NCBI GenBank assembly: GCA_903922735.1
Contig: CAIXUZ010000020.1
Coordinates: 84,551-148,550 of the forward strand
Direction of reading: 5' to 3'
DNA: 64,000 nt
From: an uncultured Verrucomicrobia subdivision 3 bacterium
GTDB lineage: Bacteria; Verrucomicrobiota; Verrucomicrobiia; Limisphaerales; UBA11358
The position numbers were made by a program, and so were the translations under genes. Shown here piece after piece: positions 17,105-25,427 of this stretch. Each line of letters opens with the position of its first letter. Position 1 is the first letter of the stretch. The notes below the pieces were generated by a model, which was not told the origin of the DNA, ran no database searches, and was given only the letters and a program-made list of their open reading frames with translations.

Positions 17105-17448
17105 AATCTGCGCGCATAAAAATCCTGTTCGTGTGCAGCCGTAACCGGCGGCGCAGTCTGACGGCGGAAACGATTTTTAAAAGCGAGCCGGCGTGGGAGG
17201 TGCGTTCGGCGGGAACCGAAGCGGGCGCGCGCATCAAAGTGACCGCCGGACAGCTCGGCTGGGCGGATGTCATCGTGGTGATGGAGAAGCGGCACAAGGA
17301 ACGGTTGCGGCAAAAATATCCCGAAGCGCTGGCGGCGAAACCGTGTGTCTGCCTTTTCATTGCCGACGATTACGAATTCATGGATGCCAGTTTGATCGAA
17401 GTATTGCGTGAGAAAATGCGCGAACATTTTCCGGCGGCGGGAAAATGA
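17101..17448 (+). CDS. Small low-molecular-weight protein-tyrosine-phosphatase-like protein
   Basis: This 115-residue protein starts with KILFVCSRNRRRSLTAE, a CX5RS phosphatase loop like that of LMW-PTPs (C, N and RS conserved). The acid-loop region may be CLFIADDYEFMD near the C-terminus. It is shorter than classic LMW-PTPs (about 150) but matches a compact subfamily. Start is TTG 17101, which overlaps the rsmA stop by four bases (TTGA); the longer ORF from 16807 is only an out-of-frame extension through rsmA. The substrate is unknown; an EPS tyrosine kinase is encoded elsewhere in the window. Confidence 0.78.
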   Translation: MKSARIKILFVCSRNRRRSLTAETIFKSEPAWEVRSAGTEAGARIKVTAGQLGWADVIVVMEKRHKERLRQKYPEALAAKPCVCLFIADDYEFMDASLIEVLREKMREHFPAAGK

Positions 17449-17552
17449 ACAGCCAAGAAACGAAGGAACAAAGGGGGTTCGGCTAAATTGAGACACTGCC
17501 AACCAAGGTCAGGCTTGGCTTTGCTTCGTTACTTTGTTCCTTTGTTGTAAAA
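17449..17552. repeat. GAAGGAACAAAG-word palindrome before the Nudix gene
   Basis: CCAAGAAACGAAGGAACAAAG on the left is mirrored by CTTCGTTACTTTGTTCCTTTG on the right, with TTGCC-containing filler between. The right arm ends a few bases before the Nudix ATG. Confidence 0.65.
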
Positions 17553-17554
17553 AT

Positions 17555-18292
17555 ATGAGCGAAGAAATCTTTGATGTGGTAAACGAGCGTGACGAGGTGG
17601 TCGGGCAGGCACCGCGCCAGGAAGTCCATGCACGCGGGCTGTGGCATCGCGCCGTCCATGTGCTGGTGTTCAATGCCCGCGGTGAGATTTTTCTCCAGAA
17701 GCGTTCGCTGAAAAAGGACATCGCCGCCGGGAAGTGGGATTCGTCGGCCAGCGGCCATCTGGATACCGGCGAGGCTTACGACGCCTGCGCGGTGCGCGAG
17801 GTGCGGGAGGAGATTGGTTTGGAGCTTTATCACCCTTCCCTCCCTCCCATTGGGGGAGAGATTTCTCCCCAGCAAGGTTCGCGCCCTGAATCCTTGAACC
17901 AGCCGGTGCTTTCAAACGTCAAGACGCCGGGAGCGTTTCCCCCTCTCCGCGTCGGCGGAGTCGGCGGAGCCGATGGGGAGAGGGCCGGGGTGAGGTGCGC
18001 GTCCCTCCATCTTGGGGTTCATGGCGCGGGTGGCCACCGGCCGGGTGAGGGGGAACGAGGGCTGCGCCGTCTGTTCAAGCTGGATGCGTGCCGGGAGACC
18101 GGCTGGGAATTCTGTTGGATTTATCGCTGCGTCAGCGAGGGGCCGTTCACGTTGCATCCCGATGAAATCGAGACAGGCGCGTGGTTCTCGCCGGACGCGG
18201 TCACCCGATGGGTGAATGAAAAGCCGCAGGATTTCGCGAGTTGCTTCGTGCTGATCTGGCACCAGCTTCTGGCCGCCGATGGGCACCGATGA
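17555..18292 (+). CDS. Nudix hydrolase (isopentenyl-diphosphate isomerase-like) with repeat insertion
   Basis: A Nudix protein of the YfcD/IPP-isomerase-like branch, probably hydrolysing a nucleoside-diphosphate-linked substrate. The Nudix box is complete: GHLDTGEAYDACAVREVREE then IGLEL. The fold resumes with LRRLFKLDACRETGWEFCW. Between these two parts, which are adjacent in homologues, lies a 77-residue insertion (17830-18061) that includes [20 protein letters not shown]. The same block is found in the Ser/Thr kinase at 34.4-34.6 kb. ATG 17555 (MSEEIFDVV) is preferred over the upstream TTG. The insertion sits right after the Nudix helix, so activity may or may not survive. Confidence 0.88.
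   Translation: MSEEIFDVVNERDEVVGQAPRQEVHARGLWHRAVHVLVFNARGEIFLQKRSLKKDIAAGKWDSSASGHLDTGEAYDACAVREVREEIGLELYHPSLPPIGGEISPQQGSRPESLNQPVLSNVKTPGAFPPLRVGGVGGADGERAGVRCASLHLGVHGAGGHRPGEGERGLRRLFKLDACRETGWEFCWIYRCVSEGPFTLHPDEIETGAWFSPDAVTRWVNEKPQDFASCFVLIWHQLLAADGHR
17830..18061 (+). repeat. Composite in-frame palindromic element in the Nudix gene
   Basis: A 232-base insertion. It holds a weaker CCTCCCATTGGGGGAGAG palindrome, then a block of about 150 bases (from about 17876) shared with the kinase gene: TTCGCGC.CTGAA..., GTGCTTTCA.ACG.CAAGACGC, GGGAGCGTTTCCCCCTCTCC, a GTCGGCGGAGTCGGCGGAGCC direct repeat, GGGGAGAGGGC.GGGGTGAGG and TGCGCGTCC.TCCATCTT. It remains open in frame. Confidence 0.88.
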
Positions 18293-18299
18293 TGCCCGG

Positions 18300-18372
18300 G
18301 TTTTGCGGCTCATTTGCCGGGTGCAGGGCCAAATGATTTTATTTGTGTTTCATCTGTGAATATCTGTGGCTG
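18300..18372. repeat. TTCATCTGTG-word fragment before clpP
   Basis: The gap before clpP carries TTTCATCTGTGAATATCTGTGGCTGAA, a half-palindrome of the same kind as at 56.8 kb (TTTCATTTGTGCCCATCTGTGGC). No terminator is seen. Confidence 0.4.
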
Positions 18373-18422
18373 AAAAAACTTCCCGCCTTTACTTGCGTCG
18401 AAAATGGGGTAGTTATTTCCGC

Positions 18423-19046
18423 ATGAACGACGCTAAAAATTTCCTGGTTCCCATCGTGGTTGAGCAGACGGCGCGCGGCGAGCGCAGTTGGGATATCTAC
18501 TCCCGCCTGCTGGTGGACCGCATTTTGTTTCTCGGCACGCCGGTGGACGACAACATTGCCAACATCGTCATCGCCCAGCTTTTGTTTCTCCAGATGAGCG
18601 ACCCGAAGAAGGACATCCATCTCTACATCAACTCCCCCGGTGGCAGCGTGTCGGCGGGATTGGCGATTTACGACACCATGCAATATCTCACCTGCGACGT
18701 GAACACCTATTGCGTCGGTCAGGCGGCGAGCATGGGCGCGGTGTTGCTGGCGGCGGGCACCAAGGGCAAGCGGTTCGCCCTGCCGAATTCCAACATCATG
18801 ATCCATCAGGTGCTCGGCGGCGCGGAAGGGCAGGCCAGCGACGTCGAAATCCGCGTGAAACACATGCTCAAGCTCAAGCATACGTTGAATGGCATCCTCG
18901 CCAAGCACACCGGGCAGTCCATTGCGCAGGTGGAAAAAGACTGTGACCGCGACAACTTCATGAGCGCCGAGGATGCCAGGAAATACGGCCTCGTGGACCA
19001 GGTCGTCCAGTCGCGAAAAGAGATTCCCGGCGCGGAAAAAGCGTAA
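18423..19046 (+). CDS. clpP: ATP-dependent Clp protease proteolytic subunit
   Basis: ClpP is the serine peptidase of the Clp chambered protease. The catalytic serine is in [11 protein letters not shown], the histidine in [10 protein letters not shown] and the aspartate in [30 protein letters not shown] precedes them. The product from ATG 18423 ([16 protein letters not shown]) is about 207 residues, the usual size; the GTG at 18366 would add a non-homologous tail. No clpX or tig lies next to it here, so it is separate from the common tig-clpP-clpX cluster. Confidence 0.95.
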   Translation: MNDAKNFLVPIVVEQTARGERSWDIYSRLLVDRILFLGTPVDDNIANIVIAQLLFLQMSDPKKDIHLYINSPGGSVSAGLAIYDTMQYLTCDVNTYCVGQAASMGAVLLAAGTKGKRFALPNSNIMIHQVLGGAEGQASDVEIRVKHMLKLKHTLNGILAKHTGQSIAQVEKDCDRDNFMSAEDARKYGLVDQVVQSRKEIPGAEKA

Positions 19047-19216
19047 GCTTGTCCGCAAATCAAAGCGTCCCGGTAATTTCACGGGCTTTTCCCTGCTCGC
19101 TGGGGCCAATGCCGGCGTTGGTCGGCGTTCGGCCATTTGCTCGGCCTGCTGTTGGTGGGGAAAGCTTTTTGACTCGCTTCCGGTGAAAATCTTCCGCAGA
19201 ATTTCCTTTTGCGCGA

Positions 19217-19459
19217 ATGAAAGCTAAAATCATTATCACCCCGAAAAAGGCCGTCCTTGACCCGCAGGGCAAAACCGTCCAGACCGCCCTCGAACACATG
19301 GGCTACACCGGCGTCACCGGCGTCCATATCGGCAAATACATCGAGATCGACCTCGCGCCCGGCACCGACAAGGCCGCCGCGCAAAAAGCCTTGAACGACG
19401 CGGCCCATAAGCTGTTGAGCAACCCCGTCATCGAAGACTATCGCCTCGAAATTGAATAA
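19217..19459 (+). CDS. purS: Phosphoribosylformylglycinamidine synthase subunit PurS
   Basis: PurS is the small bridging subunit of the three-part FGAM synthase found in Gram-positives and many other phyla. The 80-residue protein has the family pattern KIIITPKKAVLDPQGKTVQ and GVTGVHIGKYIEIDL. It lies just ahead of purQ and purL. Only 85 bases separate it from purQ, filled by an AAATCGT-type heptamer palindrome, so it is likely co-transcribed. Confidence 0.95.
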   Translation: MKAKIIITPKKAVLDPQGKTVQTALEHMGYTGVTGVHIGKYIEIDLAPGTDKAAAQKALNDAAHKLLSNPVIEDYRLEIE

Positions 19460-19463
19460 TAGA

Positions 19464-19541
19464 ATTTACGATGTGCGATTTACGATTGATGACCCGCCCG
19501 CCGGTTCGCGCGTAAATTGTAAATCGTAAATCGTAAATCAA
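19464..19541. repeat. TTTACGAT / ATCGTAAA palindromic heptamer repeat
   Basis: TTTACGATGTGCGATTTACGATT on the left pairs with GTAAATCGTAAATCGTAAATC on the right across a GC-rich centre. It is an imperfect hairpin of AAATCGT units that ends 3 bases before the purQ start. Similar units occur at 43.07 kb, 52.23 kb and in the ABC ATPase gene start. Confidence 0.7.
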
Positions 19542-19544
19542 AAA

Positions 19545-20255
19545 ATGAACTTTTCCGTATTACAGTTCCCCGCCAGCAACTGCGACCAGGACGCCGTCCA
19601 CGCCGTCCGCCTGCTCGGCCACAGCGCCCGGCTGCTCTGGCATAAGGAAAGTTCCCTGGGCGATACCGACGTCGTGATCGTCCCCGGCGGCTTCAGCTAC
19701 GGCGATTATCTGCGCTGCGGCGCCATCGCGCGGTTCAGCCCCGTGATGCAGGCTGTGAAACAGTTCGCCGACAACGGCGGCCTCGTCCTCGGCATCTGCA
19801 ACGGCTTTCAAGTCCTTACCGAAGCCGGCCTGCTGCCCGGCGCGCTCATCCGCAACCGCGATTTGCAATTCCACTGCGAAAACATTTTCCTCAAGACCGC
19901 CACGAACGATTCGCCGTTCACCAGCCGGATTCCGGCGGGAAAAATCCTCCGCGTGCCCATCGCCCACGGCGAAGGCTGCTACTTTGCCGACGAAGCAACG
20001 CTCGCGAAGCTCAAGGCCAACAACCAAATCCTCTGGCAATACTGCGACGCCAGCGGCAACCTGACCGACACGGCGAATCCTAACGGCGCGCTGCAAAACA
20101 TTGCCGGCATCTGCAATGAGCAGCGCAACGTGGCCGGCCTGATGCCCCATCCCGAGCGCGCCTGCGAACCGCTCCTCGGCAGCGCCGACGGCCGGTGGAT
20201 TTTCGAAAGCATTTTCGCCGCGCTCAAAAACAAAACCGTCGCGGCGACGGCTTGA
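19545..20255 (+). CDS. purQ: Phosphoribosylformylglycinamidine synthase glutaminase subunit PurQ
   Basis: PurQ is the class I glutamine amidotransferase that supplies ammonia to PurL. The nucleophile cysteine is in [28 protein letters not shown] and the C-terminal [12 protein letters not shown] (His-Glu of the triad) are intact. The 236-residue length is normal. It starts with [16 protein letters not shown] as in homologues. A GxxExxY gene and palindromic repeats now stand between purQ and purL, which are normally adjacent. Confidence 0.96.
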   Translation: MNFSVLQFPASNCDQDAVHAVRLLGHSARLLWHKESSLGDTDVVIVPGGFSYGDYLRCGAIARFSPVMQAVKQFADNGGLVLGICNGFQVLTEAGLLPGALIRNRDLQFHCENIFLKTATNDSPFTSRIPAGKILRVPIAHGEGCYFADEATLAKLKANNQILWQYCDASGNLTDTANPNGALQNIAGICNEQRNVAGLMPHPERACEPLLGSADGRWIFESIFAALKNKTVAATA

Positions 20256-20350
20256 TAACAAAGACCTGAATTGATAACCGCGAAATACGCCAAATAAGCG
20301 AAAAGAACTTTTGTCTGTTGGTTCGCGTATTTCGCGTGGTTCGCGGTTAA
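20256..20350. repeat. Palindromic direct repeat, copy 1 (upstream of the GxxExxY gene)
   Basis: About 95 bases beginning AACAAAGACCTGAA. It is an imperfect palindrome: AACCGCGAAATACGCCAAAT on the left and GCGTATTTCGCGTGGTTCGC on the right. A near-identical copy lies at 20754-20861, in the same orientation. Confidence 0.9.
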
Positions 20351-20358
20351 AAAATTGT

Positions 20359-20775
20359 ATGAGCACCGACATTCTTTACAAGGACGAGAGCTATAAGATT
20401 GTCGGCGCATGCTTCGAAGCTTATCGCGAGCAGGGCTGCGGTTTTCTCGAGGCGGTTTATCAGGAGTGCATGGAGATTGAATTGCGGCTGCAAGGCATTC
20501 CGTATGAGCCCAAGAAGTCGCTGGCGCTCGAATACAAAGGCTGCCCTTTGCGCTCGACGTATGAGCCGGACTTTATTTGTTACGAAAAGATTGTGCTGGA
20601 ATTGAAAGCTGTGACTGAGCTGGCCGATGAGCATCGGTCGCAGGTTCAGAATTATCTCAAAGCCACCGGCCTGAAATTGGGATTGCTTGTGAACTTTGGA
20701 CATTTTCCCAAAGCACAAGTTGAGCGAATCGTGGCCGAACGTGGACGTTATGAAAACAAAGACCAGAAATCATAA
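20359..20775 (+). CDS. GxxExxY family protein
   Basis: This 138-residue protein has the namesake motif GFLEAVY (GxxExxY) and a PD-(D/E)XK-like core: YEPDFICYEKIVLELKAV, where the D and the E-x-K pair are arranged as in small nucleases. The biochemical role of the family is not established. It starts at ATG 20359, eight bases after a palindromic repeat, and its last residues are encoded by the start of the second repeat copy. It interrupts the purQ-purL junction and appears to be a small mobile passenger rather than a purine gene. Confidence 0.85.
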   Translation: MSTDILYKDESYKIVGACFEAYREQGCGFLEAVYQECMEIELRLQGIPYEPKKSLALEYKGCPLRSTYEPDFICYEKIVLELKAVTELADEHRSQVQNYLKATGLKLGLLVNFGHFPKAQVERIVAERGRYENKDQKS

Positions 20776-20861
20776 CCGCGAAATACGCCAAATAAGCGAA
20801 AAGGGGAAAGACATTTTGATTTTGTCTTGTTCGCGTATTTCGCGTGGTTCGCGGTTAAAGA
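20754..20861. repeat. Palindromic direct repeat, copy 2 (upstream of purL)
   Basis: About 108 bases, starting AACAAAGACCAGAA and containing the same AACCGCGAAATACGCC and GCGTATTTCGCGTGGTTC arms as copy 1 with a longer centre. Together the two copies bracket the GxxExxY gene. Confidence 0.9.
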
Positions 20862-20897
20862 ATTTTTTGCAGTAAATTTTATCATTTTATTTTTGTC

Positions 20898-23525
20898 ATG
20901 ACTGAACCCGCCATCACCCCAGAGTTGGTTGCCAAGCACAACCTCACGCCGGAAGAATATGCCCACGCCGTGGCCATCCTCGGCCGCACGCCGAGCTACA
21001 CCGAGCTCGGCATCTTTTCCGTGATGTGGAGCGAGCATTGCAGCTACAAAAACACCAAGCCGCTGCTCAAGACCTTCCCCACCAAGTCGCCCAAGATTCT
21101 CGTCGGCGCGGGCGAGGAAAACGCCGGCATCATTGACATCGGCGACGGCATTGCCATCGCGTTCAAGATCGAATCGCACAACCATCCGAGCGCGGTCGAG
21201 CCGTTTCAGGGCGCCACCACCGGCGTCGGCGGCATCGTGCGCGACATCTTCACGATGGGCGCGCGCCCCGTCTGCGCGGTGAACTCGCTGCGCTTCGGGC
21301 CGATCACTTCGGATGTAGGAGACGACGTGAGGAGTCTCAAATCAAATTCCGAAAGGGAGAGTCTCGTCACCTCGACTTCTGCAAAGGGAGAAACGGATTC
21401 CGCTCCTGGGCAAGCCCGGACGCTTTCGGATTCAAGTGCGGCTGGAACCAAGAACCACCCTCTCCCCGGGGGAGAGGGCCGGGGTGAGGGCGGGCAAAAC
21501 CCTGCCGCCGAAGGCGCAAACTCTGAAATCGCAAATCGCAAATCGCAAATCGCAAATAACAAGCGATTGTTCGCCGGCGTCGTCAGCGGCATCGCCCATT
21601 ATGGCAATTGCTTCGGCATCCCGACCGTCGCGGGCGAGGTGTATTTCGATAAGACGTATCAGGGCAACCCGCTCGTGAACGCGTTCTGCCTCGGCGTGCT
21701 GCGGCATGAACAGATCACGCGCGGCGCGGCCAAGGGCGTGGGCAATCCCGTGTTCTACGTCGGTCCGGCCACGGGTCGCGACGGCCTCGCGGGCGCGGCG
21801 TTTGCGTCGCAGGATTTGACCGAGGAATCTTCCGAGCAGCAGCGCGGCGCGGTGCAGGTCGGCGATCCGTTCATGGAAAAACTCGTCTGCGAAGCGTGCC
21901 TCGAACTCCTCGCCACCGGCGCGGTCGCCGGCATGCAGGACATGGGCGCGGCCGGGTTGACCTGTTCCACCTGCGAAATGGCGGCGCGCGCCGGCACCGG
22001 CATCGAGATCGAATTGGATAAAGTCCCGCAGCGCGCGGCGAACATGAGCAGCTACGAGCTCATGCTCTCGGAATCGCAGGAGCGCATGCTCATCGTCGTC
22101 CACAAGGGCCGCGAAGAGGAAGTGAAGCGCATTTTCGACAAGTGGGATCTGCCGTGGTCGGAAATCGGCATCATCACCGACACCGGCCACATGAAGGTGC
22201 GTCACGGTGGCAAACTCGTCGTGGACATCCCCGCGAAGAAGATCGCCGACGAATCGCCGGTCTATCAGCGCGAAGGTGTTGAACCCGCCTATCTCAAAGA
22301 TGTCCGCGCCTTCCGCCTCGCCGGCATTTCCGACACCACGTCGCCTGTCGAAGATTTGAAAAAGCTTTTGGCGTGGCCGAGCATCGCTTCCAAGAACTGG
22401 GTCTATCGCCAATACGATCATCAGGTCCGCGACGGCTCGGTCGTCCTGCCCGGCAGCGACGCCGCCGTCATCCGCATCAAAACGGACTCCTTGCCCGTGA
22501 TGAGCGCGGAGCTTGCCGCCAAAGTCGGCGATCCGACCGTTTCTGATAAGTTGATCGCCATGACCGTGGATTGCAACGGCGGCTACGTTTATCTCGATCC
22601 CTACGAAGGCGCGAAAATCGCCGTGGCCGAGGCCTGCCGCAATCTCGCCTGCTCCGGCGCTTTGCCGCTCGGCGCAACCGACAACCTCAACATGCCCAGC
22701 CCGCTCAAGCCCGAGCTGTTCTGGCAGATCAAGGAATCCGTGCGCGGCCTGGCCGAAGGTTGCCAGGCCTTCAACGCGCCCGTCACCGGCGGCAACTGCT
22801 CGCTCTACAACCAGAATCCCGCCGGCCCGATTGACCCCACGCCCACCATTTCCGTCGTCGGCCTCATCGAGAAGCTCGAGCACGTCACCACCCAATGGTT
22901 CAAGGACGAGGGCGACGCCATCATCCTGCTCGGCTCCGCGGTGGAAGCCACCCCGTTGCAAGGCCTCGGCGGCAGCGCGTATTTGCAAGTCGTCCACGGC
23001 CAGAAAAACGGGTCGCCGCCGCGCTGCGATCTCGAAGTCGCCCGGACGCTCCACACCACGCTCATCGGCCTGATCCAATCCGGCCTCGTGAAGAGCGCGC
23101 ACGATTGCAGCGAAGGCGGCCTCGCCGTCGCGCTCGCCGAAAGCTGCATCAGCCAGCTCATCGCCCGCGAAACCCCGCGCCTCATCGGCGCGACGATTGA
23201 TCTTTCATCGGTGGGGCGAGCGTCCTCGCGAGCCGGTCAATCCGACCCCCTCTCCGCCGTTGGGGGAGAGGGACGGGGTGAGGTGGCTCTTCGCCTCGAT
23301 GCCTTGATGTTCGGCGAAACCCAATCCCGCATCGTCATCAGTTGCAAACCGCTCGACGCCGTAAAGGTGGTCGAACGCGCGAAGCTCATGGGCGTGCCCG
23401 CCGTGCAAATCGGCCAAGTCGGCGGCGACCAGTTGACGGTGAAGACCGCCACCGGCGAATTCTCCGCCCCCCTCACCGAATTGCACGACGCCTGGTGGAA
23501 CAGCATCGCCCGCGCGATGGCGTAA
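20898..23525 (+). CDS. purL: Phosphoribosylformylglycinamidine synthase subunit PurL, with two repeat insertions
   Basis: PurL is the ATP-dependent synthase subunit of FGAM synthase. Family motifs are present: [61 protein letters not shown] and the second-half VGDGVxx-like [14 protein letters not shown]. At 875 residues it is about 130 longer than the usual PurL of three-subunit systems. Two insertions explain this: roughly residues 138-223 (21310-21566), a mosaic of three repeat types, and roughly residues 771-797 (23208-23290). Both are in frame and lie between conserved strands, and purL is essential for purine prototrophy, so the enzyme probably works. Its last 112 bases are duplicated at 24001-24112. 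Confidence 0.95.
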   Translation: MTEPAITPELVAKHNLTPEEYAHAVAILGRTPSYTELGIFSVMWSEHCSYKNTKPLLKTFPTKSPKILVGAGEENAGIIDIGDGIAIAFKIESHNHPSAVEPFQGATTGVGGIVRDIFTMGARPVCAVNSLRFGPITSDVGDDVRSLKSNSERESLVTSTSAKGETDSAPGQARTLSDSSAAGTKNHPLPGGEGRGEGGQNPAAEGANSEIANRKSQIANNKRLFAGVVSGIAHYGNCFGIPTVAGEVYFDKTYQGNPLVNAFCLGVLRHEQITRGAAKGVGNPVFYVGPATGRDGLAGAAFASQDLTEESSEQQRGAVQVGDPFMEKLVCEACLELLATGAVAGMQDMGAAGLTCSTCEMAARAGTGIEIELDKVPQRAANMSSYELMLSESQERMLIVVHKGREEEVKRIFDKWDLPWSEIGIITDTGHMKVRHGGKLVVDIPAKKIADESPVYQREGVEPAYLKDVRAFRLAGISDTTSPVEDLKKLLAWPSIASKNWVYRQYDHQVRDGSVVLPGSDAAVIRIKTDSLPVMSAELAAKVGDPTVSDKLIAMTVDCNGGYVYLDPYEGAKIAVAEACRNLACSGALPLGATDNLNMPSPLKPELFWQIKESVRGLAEGCQAFNAPVTGGNCSLYNQNPAGPIDPTPTISVVGLIEKLEHVTTQWFKDEGDAIILLGSAVEATPLQGLGGSAYLQVVHGQKNGSPPRCDLEVARTLHTTLIGLIQSGLVKSAHDCSEGGLAVALAESCISQLIARETPRLIGATIDLSSVGRASSRAGQSDPLSAVGGEGRGEVALRLDALMFGETQSRIVISCKPLDAVKVVERAKLMGVPAVQIGQVGGDQLTVKTATGEFSAPLTELHDAWWNSIARAMA
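21310..21566 (+). repeat. Mosaic repeat insertion 1 in purL
   Basis: Three repeat families lie in series. First is a 24-base GTAGGAGACGACGTGAGG-type element (21315-21338). Second is a palindrome CCCTCTCCCCGGGGGAGAGG followed by GCCGGGGTGAGGG (21458-21490). Third are four to five AAATCGC heptamers (21530-21561), read as KSQIANR cycles. The whole block is open in frame and separates conserved PurL strands. Confidence 0.9.
23208..23290 (+). repeat. Repeat insertion 2 in purL
   Basis: A GGTGGGGCGAGCGTCCTCGC element (23210-23235) is followed by CCCCCTCTCCGCCGTTGGGG and GAGAGGGACGGGGTGAGG. It encodes [20 protein letters not shown] and joins the surrounding PurL sequence without a stop. Confidence 0.85.
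23412..23523. repeat. purL 3'-end direct repeat, copy 1 (within purL)
   Basis: The last 112 bases of purL (coding [20 protein letters not shown] and onward) are repeated at 24001-24112 with only two base differences. This copy is the functional end of the gene. Confidence 0.95.
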
Positions 23526-23694
23526 AATTTTGAATTATGGGACGAATCCGCCGCGCCATGTTCACGTCGAGACGGACAAGGGCAAGCTGATTGGCCGTTT
23601 TGATTTGCAAACCCGGCGCGGGATGGAAGGTTGGCAGCCGGACAAAAAACTGTTAAAGTTGATTACCGATTTGGAAAACGAAGGCCGCCTATGA
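23526..23694 (+). pseudogene. N-terminally truncated DUF4160-like gene
   Basis: Directly after the purL stop a frame encodes NYGTNPPRHVHVETDKGKL and ends WQPDKKLLKLITDLENEGRL. HVHV and the overall pattern resemble DUF4160 proteins, the intact relative being at 54255-54560 (EPVHVHG). The usual N-terminal strand and start are missing; only a TTG at 23530 could begin it. The stop overlaps the next gene by ATGA. It looks like the surviving tail of the first gene of a DUF4160-DUF2442 pair, cut at the junction with purL. Confidence 0.65.
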
Positions 23695-23984
23695 AATCAT
23701 TGACCAACCTCAAGAAACCGTTCGGCACTGCCAGGATGGTGCGCATTAAAAGCGTCCGCTATCTGGCGTGGGAAGACGCCTTTGACGTGGAATTTGACGA
23801 CGGTTTGAGCTTTCTGGAACCGCACGCTACCATCCGCAAGGCCAACAAAATTGCCGCCAAAGCCGAACCGGTGGAGATTGTCCTCGAAGCCGAATGTCGC
23901 ATCGGGTTTGACGTGCATTACGACAACGGCCAGACCGCCGAAGTCTCTTGGGCCTTCATCCGCGAACTGCCGCCGAAGAAATAA
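23691..23984 (+). CDS. DUF2442 domain protein
   Basis: A 97-residue DUF2442 protein: RMVRIKSVRYLAWEDAFDVEF DDG-type N-terminus, and a following acidic beta-rich segment. DUF2442 genes commonly follow DUF4160 genes, and the pair has been considered toxin-antitoxin-like; its function is not established. ATG 23691 overlaps the DUF4160 fragment by four bases. A second pair is found at 54255-54838. It lies between two copies of the purL 3' end. Confidence 0.75.
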   Translation: MKSLTNLKKPFGTARMVRIKSVRYLAWEDAFDVEFDDGLSFLEPHATIRKANKIAAKAEPVEIVLEAECRIGFDVHYDNGQTAEVSWAFIRELPPKK

Positions 23985-24000
23985 CATGGTAAAGCTACGG

Positions 24001-24112
24001 GGCCAAGTCGGCGGCGACCAGTTGACGGTGAAGACCGCCAGCGGCGAATTCTCCGCCCCCCTCACCGAACTGCACGACGCCTGGTGGAACAGCATCGCCC
24101 GCGCGATGGCGT
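24001..24112. repeat. purL 3'-end direct repeat, copy 2 (downstream remnant)
   Basis: A 112-base copy of the purL 3' end with two mismatches (ACC/AGC and TTG/CTG codons), ending in a stop codon like the original. It has no gene in front of it and is not expected to be functional. Confidence 0.95.
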
Positions 24113-24144
24113 GAACCAGCTTTTCAAGCCACGAAATTTTGGGG

Positions 24145-25244
24145 ATGACTACCATCGGCCTAAAACCATCCGCGCCGGCAATTTATTCCCATACCGGCTT
24201 GCGGGGGATTGCCGCGATGTATGTCGTTATGTTTCATCTGGGGGGGGTGAAACCGATTTCCAAGCGGCCAATGCATTCTTTCAATTCTTTCATTGGGGCG
24301 GTTATGCGGTGGATCTGTTTTTTATCTTGAGCGGCTTTATTTTGAACTGGGTTTACCTTTCAAACGCGATTCAAATGAACTGGTCGTCTTACTTGCGGGC
24401 GCGGATAGCCAGGATTATCCCGCTTTATTATTTGACCATAATTTTTTGTGCGGCCGTGATTGTTTATAAGCTGGTTAGGTATGGATCCACTTATGGCAAC
24501 CTGGAATTTCCGAAAGATTATGTGTTAAACATTCTATTGCTTTCCGGCATCGTCAGCGGTTGGGAACACACCATAAATGTTCCGTCATGGTCAATCAGCG
24601 TTGAGTTTTTTTGCTATCTGGCGGTCTTTCCCCTGCTGTTTTTGTTGAAGAGGTTTTTGACGGGCAAACCGTACGCCGTGCCTGCCTTGATCGTGATGGC
24701 CGGTATCAGCACCCTGGGGCTGGTGACTTGCTATAATCTGGCTCCCGTTCCGATCTGGCATTGGCATTGGGATGCCAGTTGGTTGGCTCGGGGCATTTGG
24801 GGGTTTTCGACCGGATTTTTTCTGTGCTCTCTTCACCAGAAAACTACATTCTGGAAGCCGGGCGGTGCTTTAATTGACTGCGTGTATTTAATCTCCATCG
24901 GCATGTTTTTCCTCGTCGTCTTCAAATTCATGCCCAGTCAGCATGTGCTTTATGCCCTGCCTTTTCTCGTCTTTTTCTCTGCCACCGACCGGGGCTTGGC
25001 GGCCGGCCTGTTAAAAACGAAACCGTTTCAATGGCTGGGCGAGCGATCCTATTCAATCTACCTGTGGCATATGGTTTGCCTGGGCAGTTATACTTATTTC
25101 CTCCATGCCCGCCTGTCGGAATTCGGCTACGACCTGGTTGTGCTGGCTTTAATTCTCGGAATTTCTGAATTGTCGTATCGCTTTTTTGAATGCCCATGCC
25201 GGGAATACCTTCGGAAGTTTCCCCGTCCTGTCTCTCCGGGCTGA
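24145..25244 (+). pseudogene. Acyltransferase family 3 (OafA/YrhL type), frameshifted at a G8 tract
   Basis: A membrane O-acyltransferase that would acylate surface glycans. The N-terminal frame from ATG 24145 reads SHTGLRGIAAMYVVMFHLGG and then shifts. The rest of the family sequence, FFHWGGYAVDLFFILSGFIL onward with many membrane helices and ERSYSIYLWH near the end, continues in another frame. The switch maps to a run of eight G at 24240-24247; nine G would restore one open frame of about 367 codons. It may be phase-variable, a true mutation or a sequencing error. GC content is lower than in its neighbours, which suggests transfer. Confidence 0.82.
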
Positions 25245-25426
25245 TTAGAGCATTGACAGAAAAGAGGTGGCGATGGGCGGCGAAGATTTTTGGTTTTTGG
25301 CGAGGCTTCCGTGAAGGCGCAGGGTTGAAACCCCTGTAACTGAGCGGAAACGAAGCCCAAAGCCAAAAAGACCGCTGCCACTTGGATAACCATCCCATCG
25401 CTACATATTTGATGGATATGCTCTAA
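25245..25426. repeat. Long-hairpin element with TTAGAGCAT termini
   Basis: A 182-base element bounded by TTAGAGCAT and ATGCTCTAA. Inner segments also pair (GGCGATGGG with CCCATCGC, TTTTTGGCGAGGCTT with AAGCCCAAAGCCAAAAA), so the whole unit can fold as one long imperfect hairpin. It overlaps no gene and starts right at the acyltransferase stop. MITE-like in form; no transposase is seen. Confidence 0.6.
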
Positions 25427-25427
25427 C

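Noticed and set aside
19464-19541. Purine-type riboswitch before purQ
   Set aside because: The structure is an AAATCGT heptamer palindrome seen in unrelated places and lacks riboswitch core motifs.
21432-23102. 556-residue minus-strand ORF opposite purL
   Set aside because: GC-rich codon bias keeps the opposite strand open. PurL motifs fix the coding strand, and the antisense product resembles no family.
24084-24144. Acyltransferase start within the duplicated purL end (MEQHRPRDG...)
   Set aside because: This is the purL 3'-end repeat read in another frame; the family N-terminus starts at ATG 24145.
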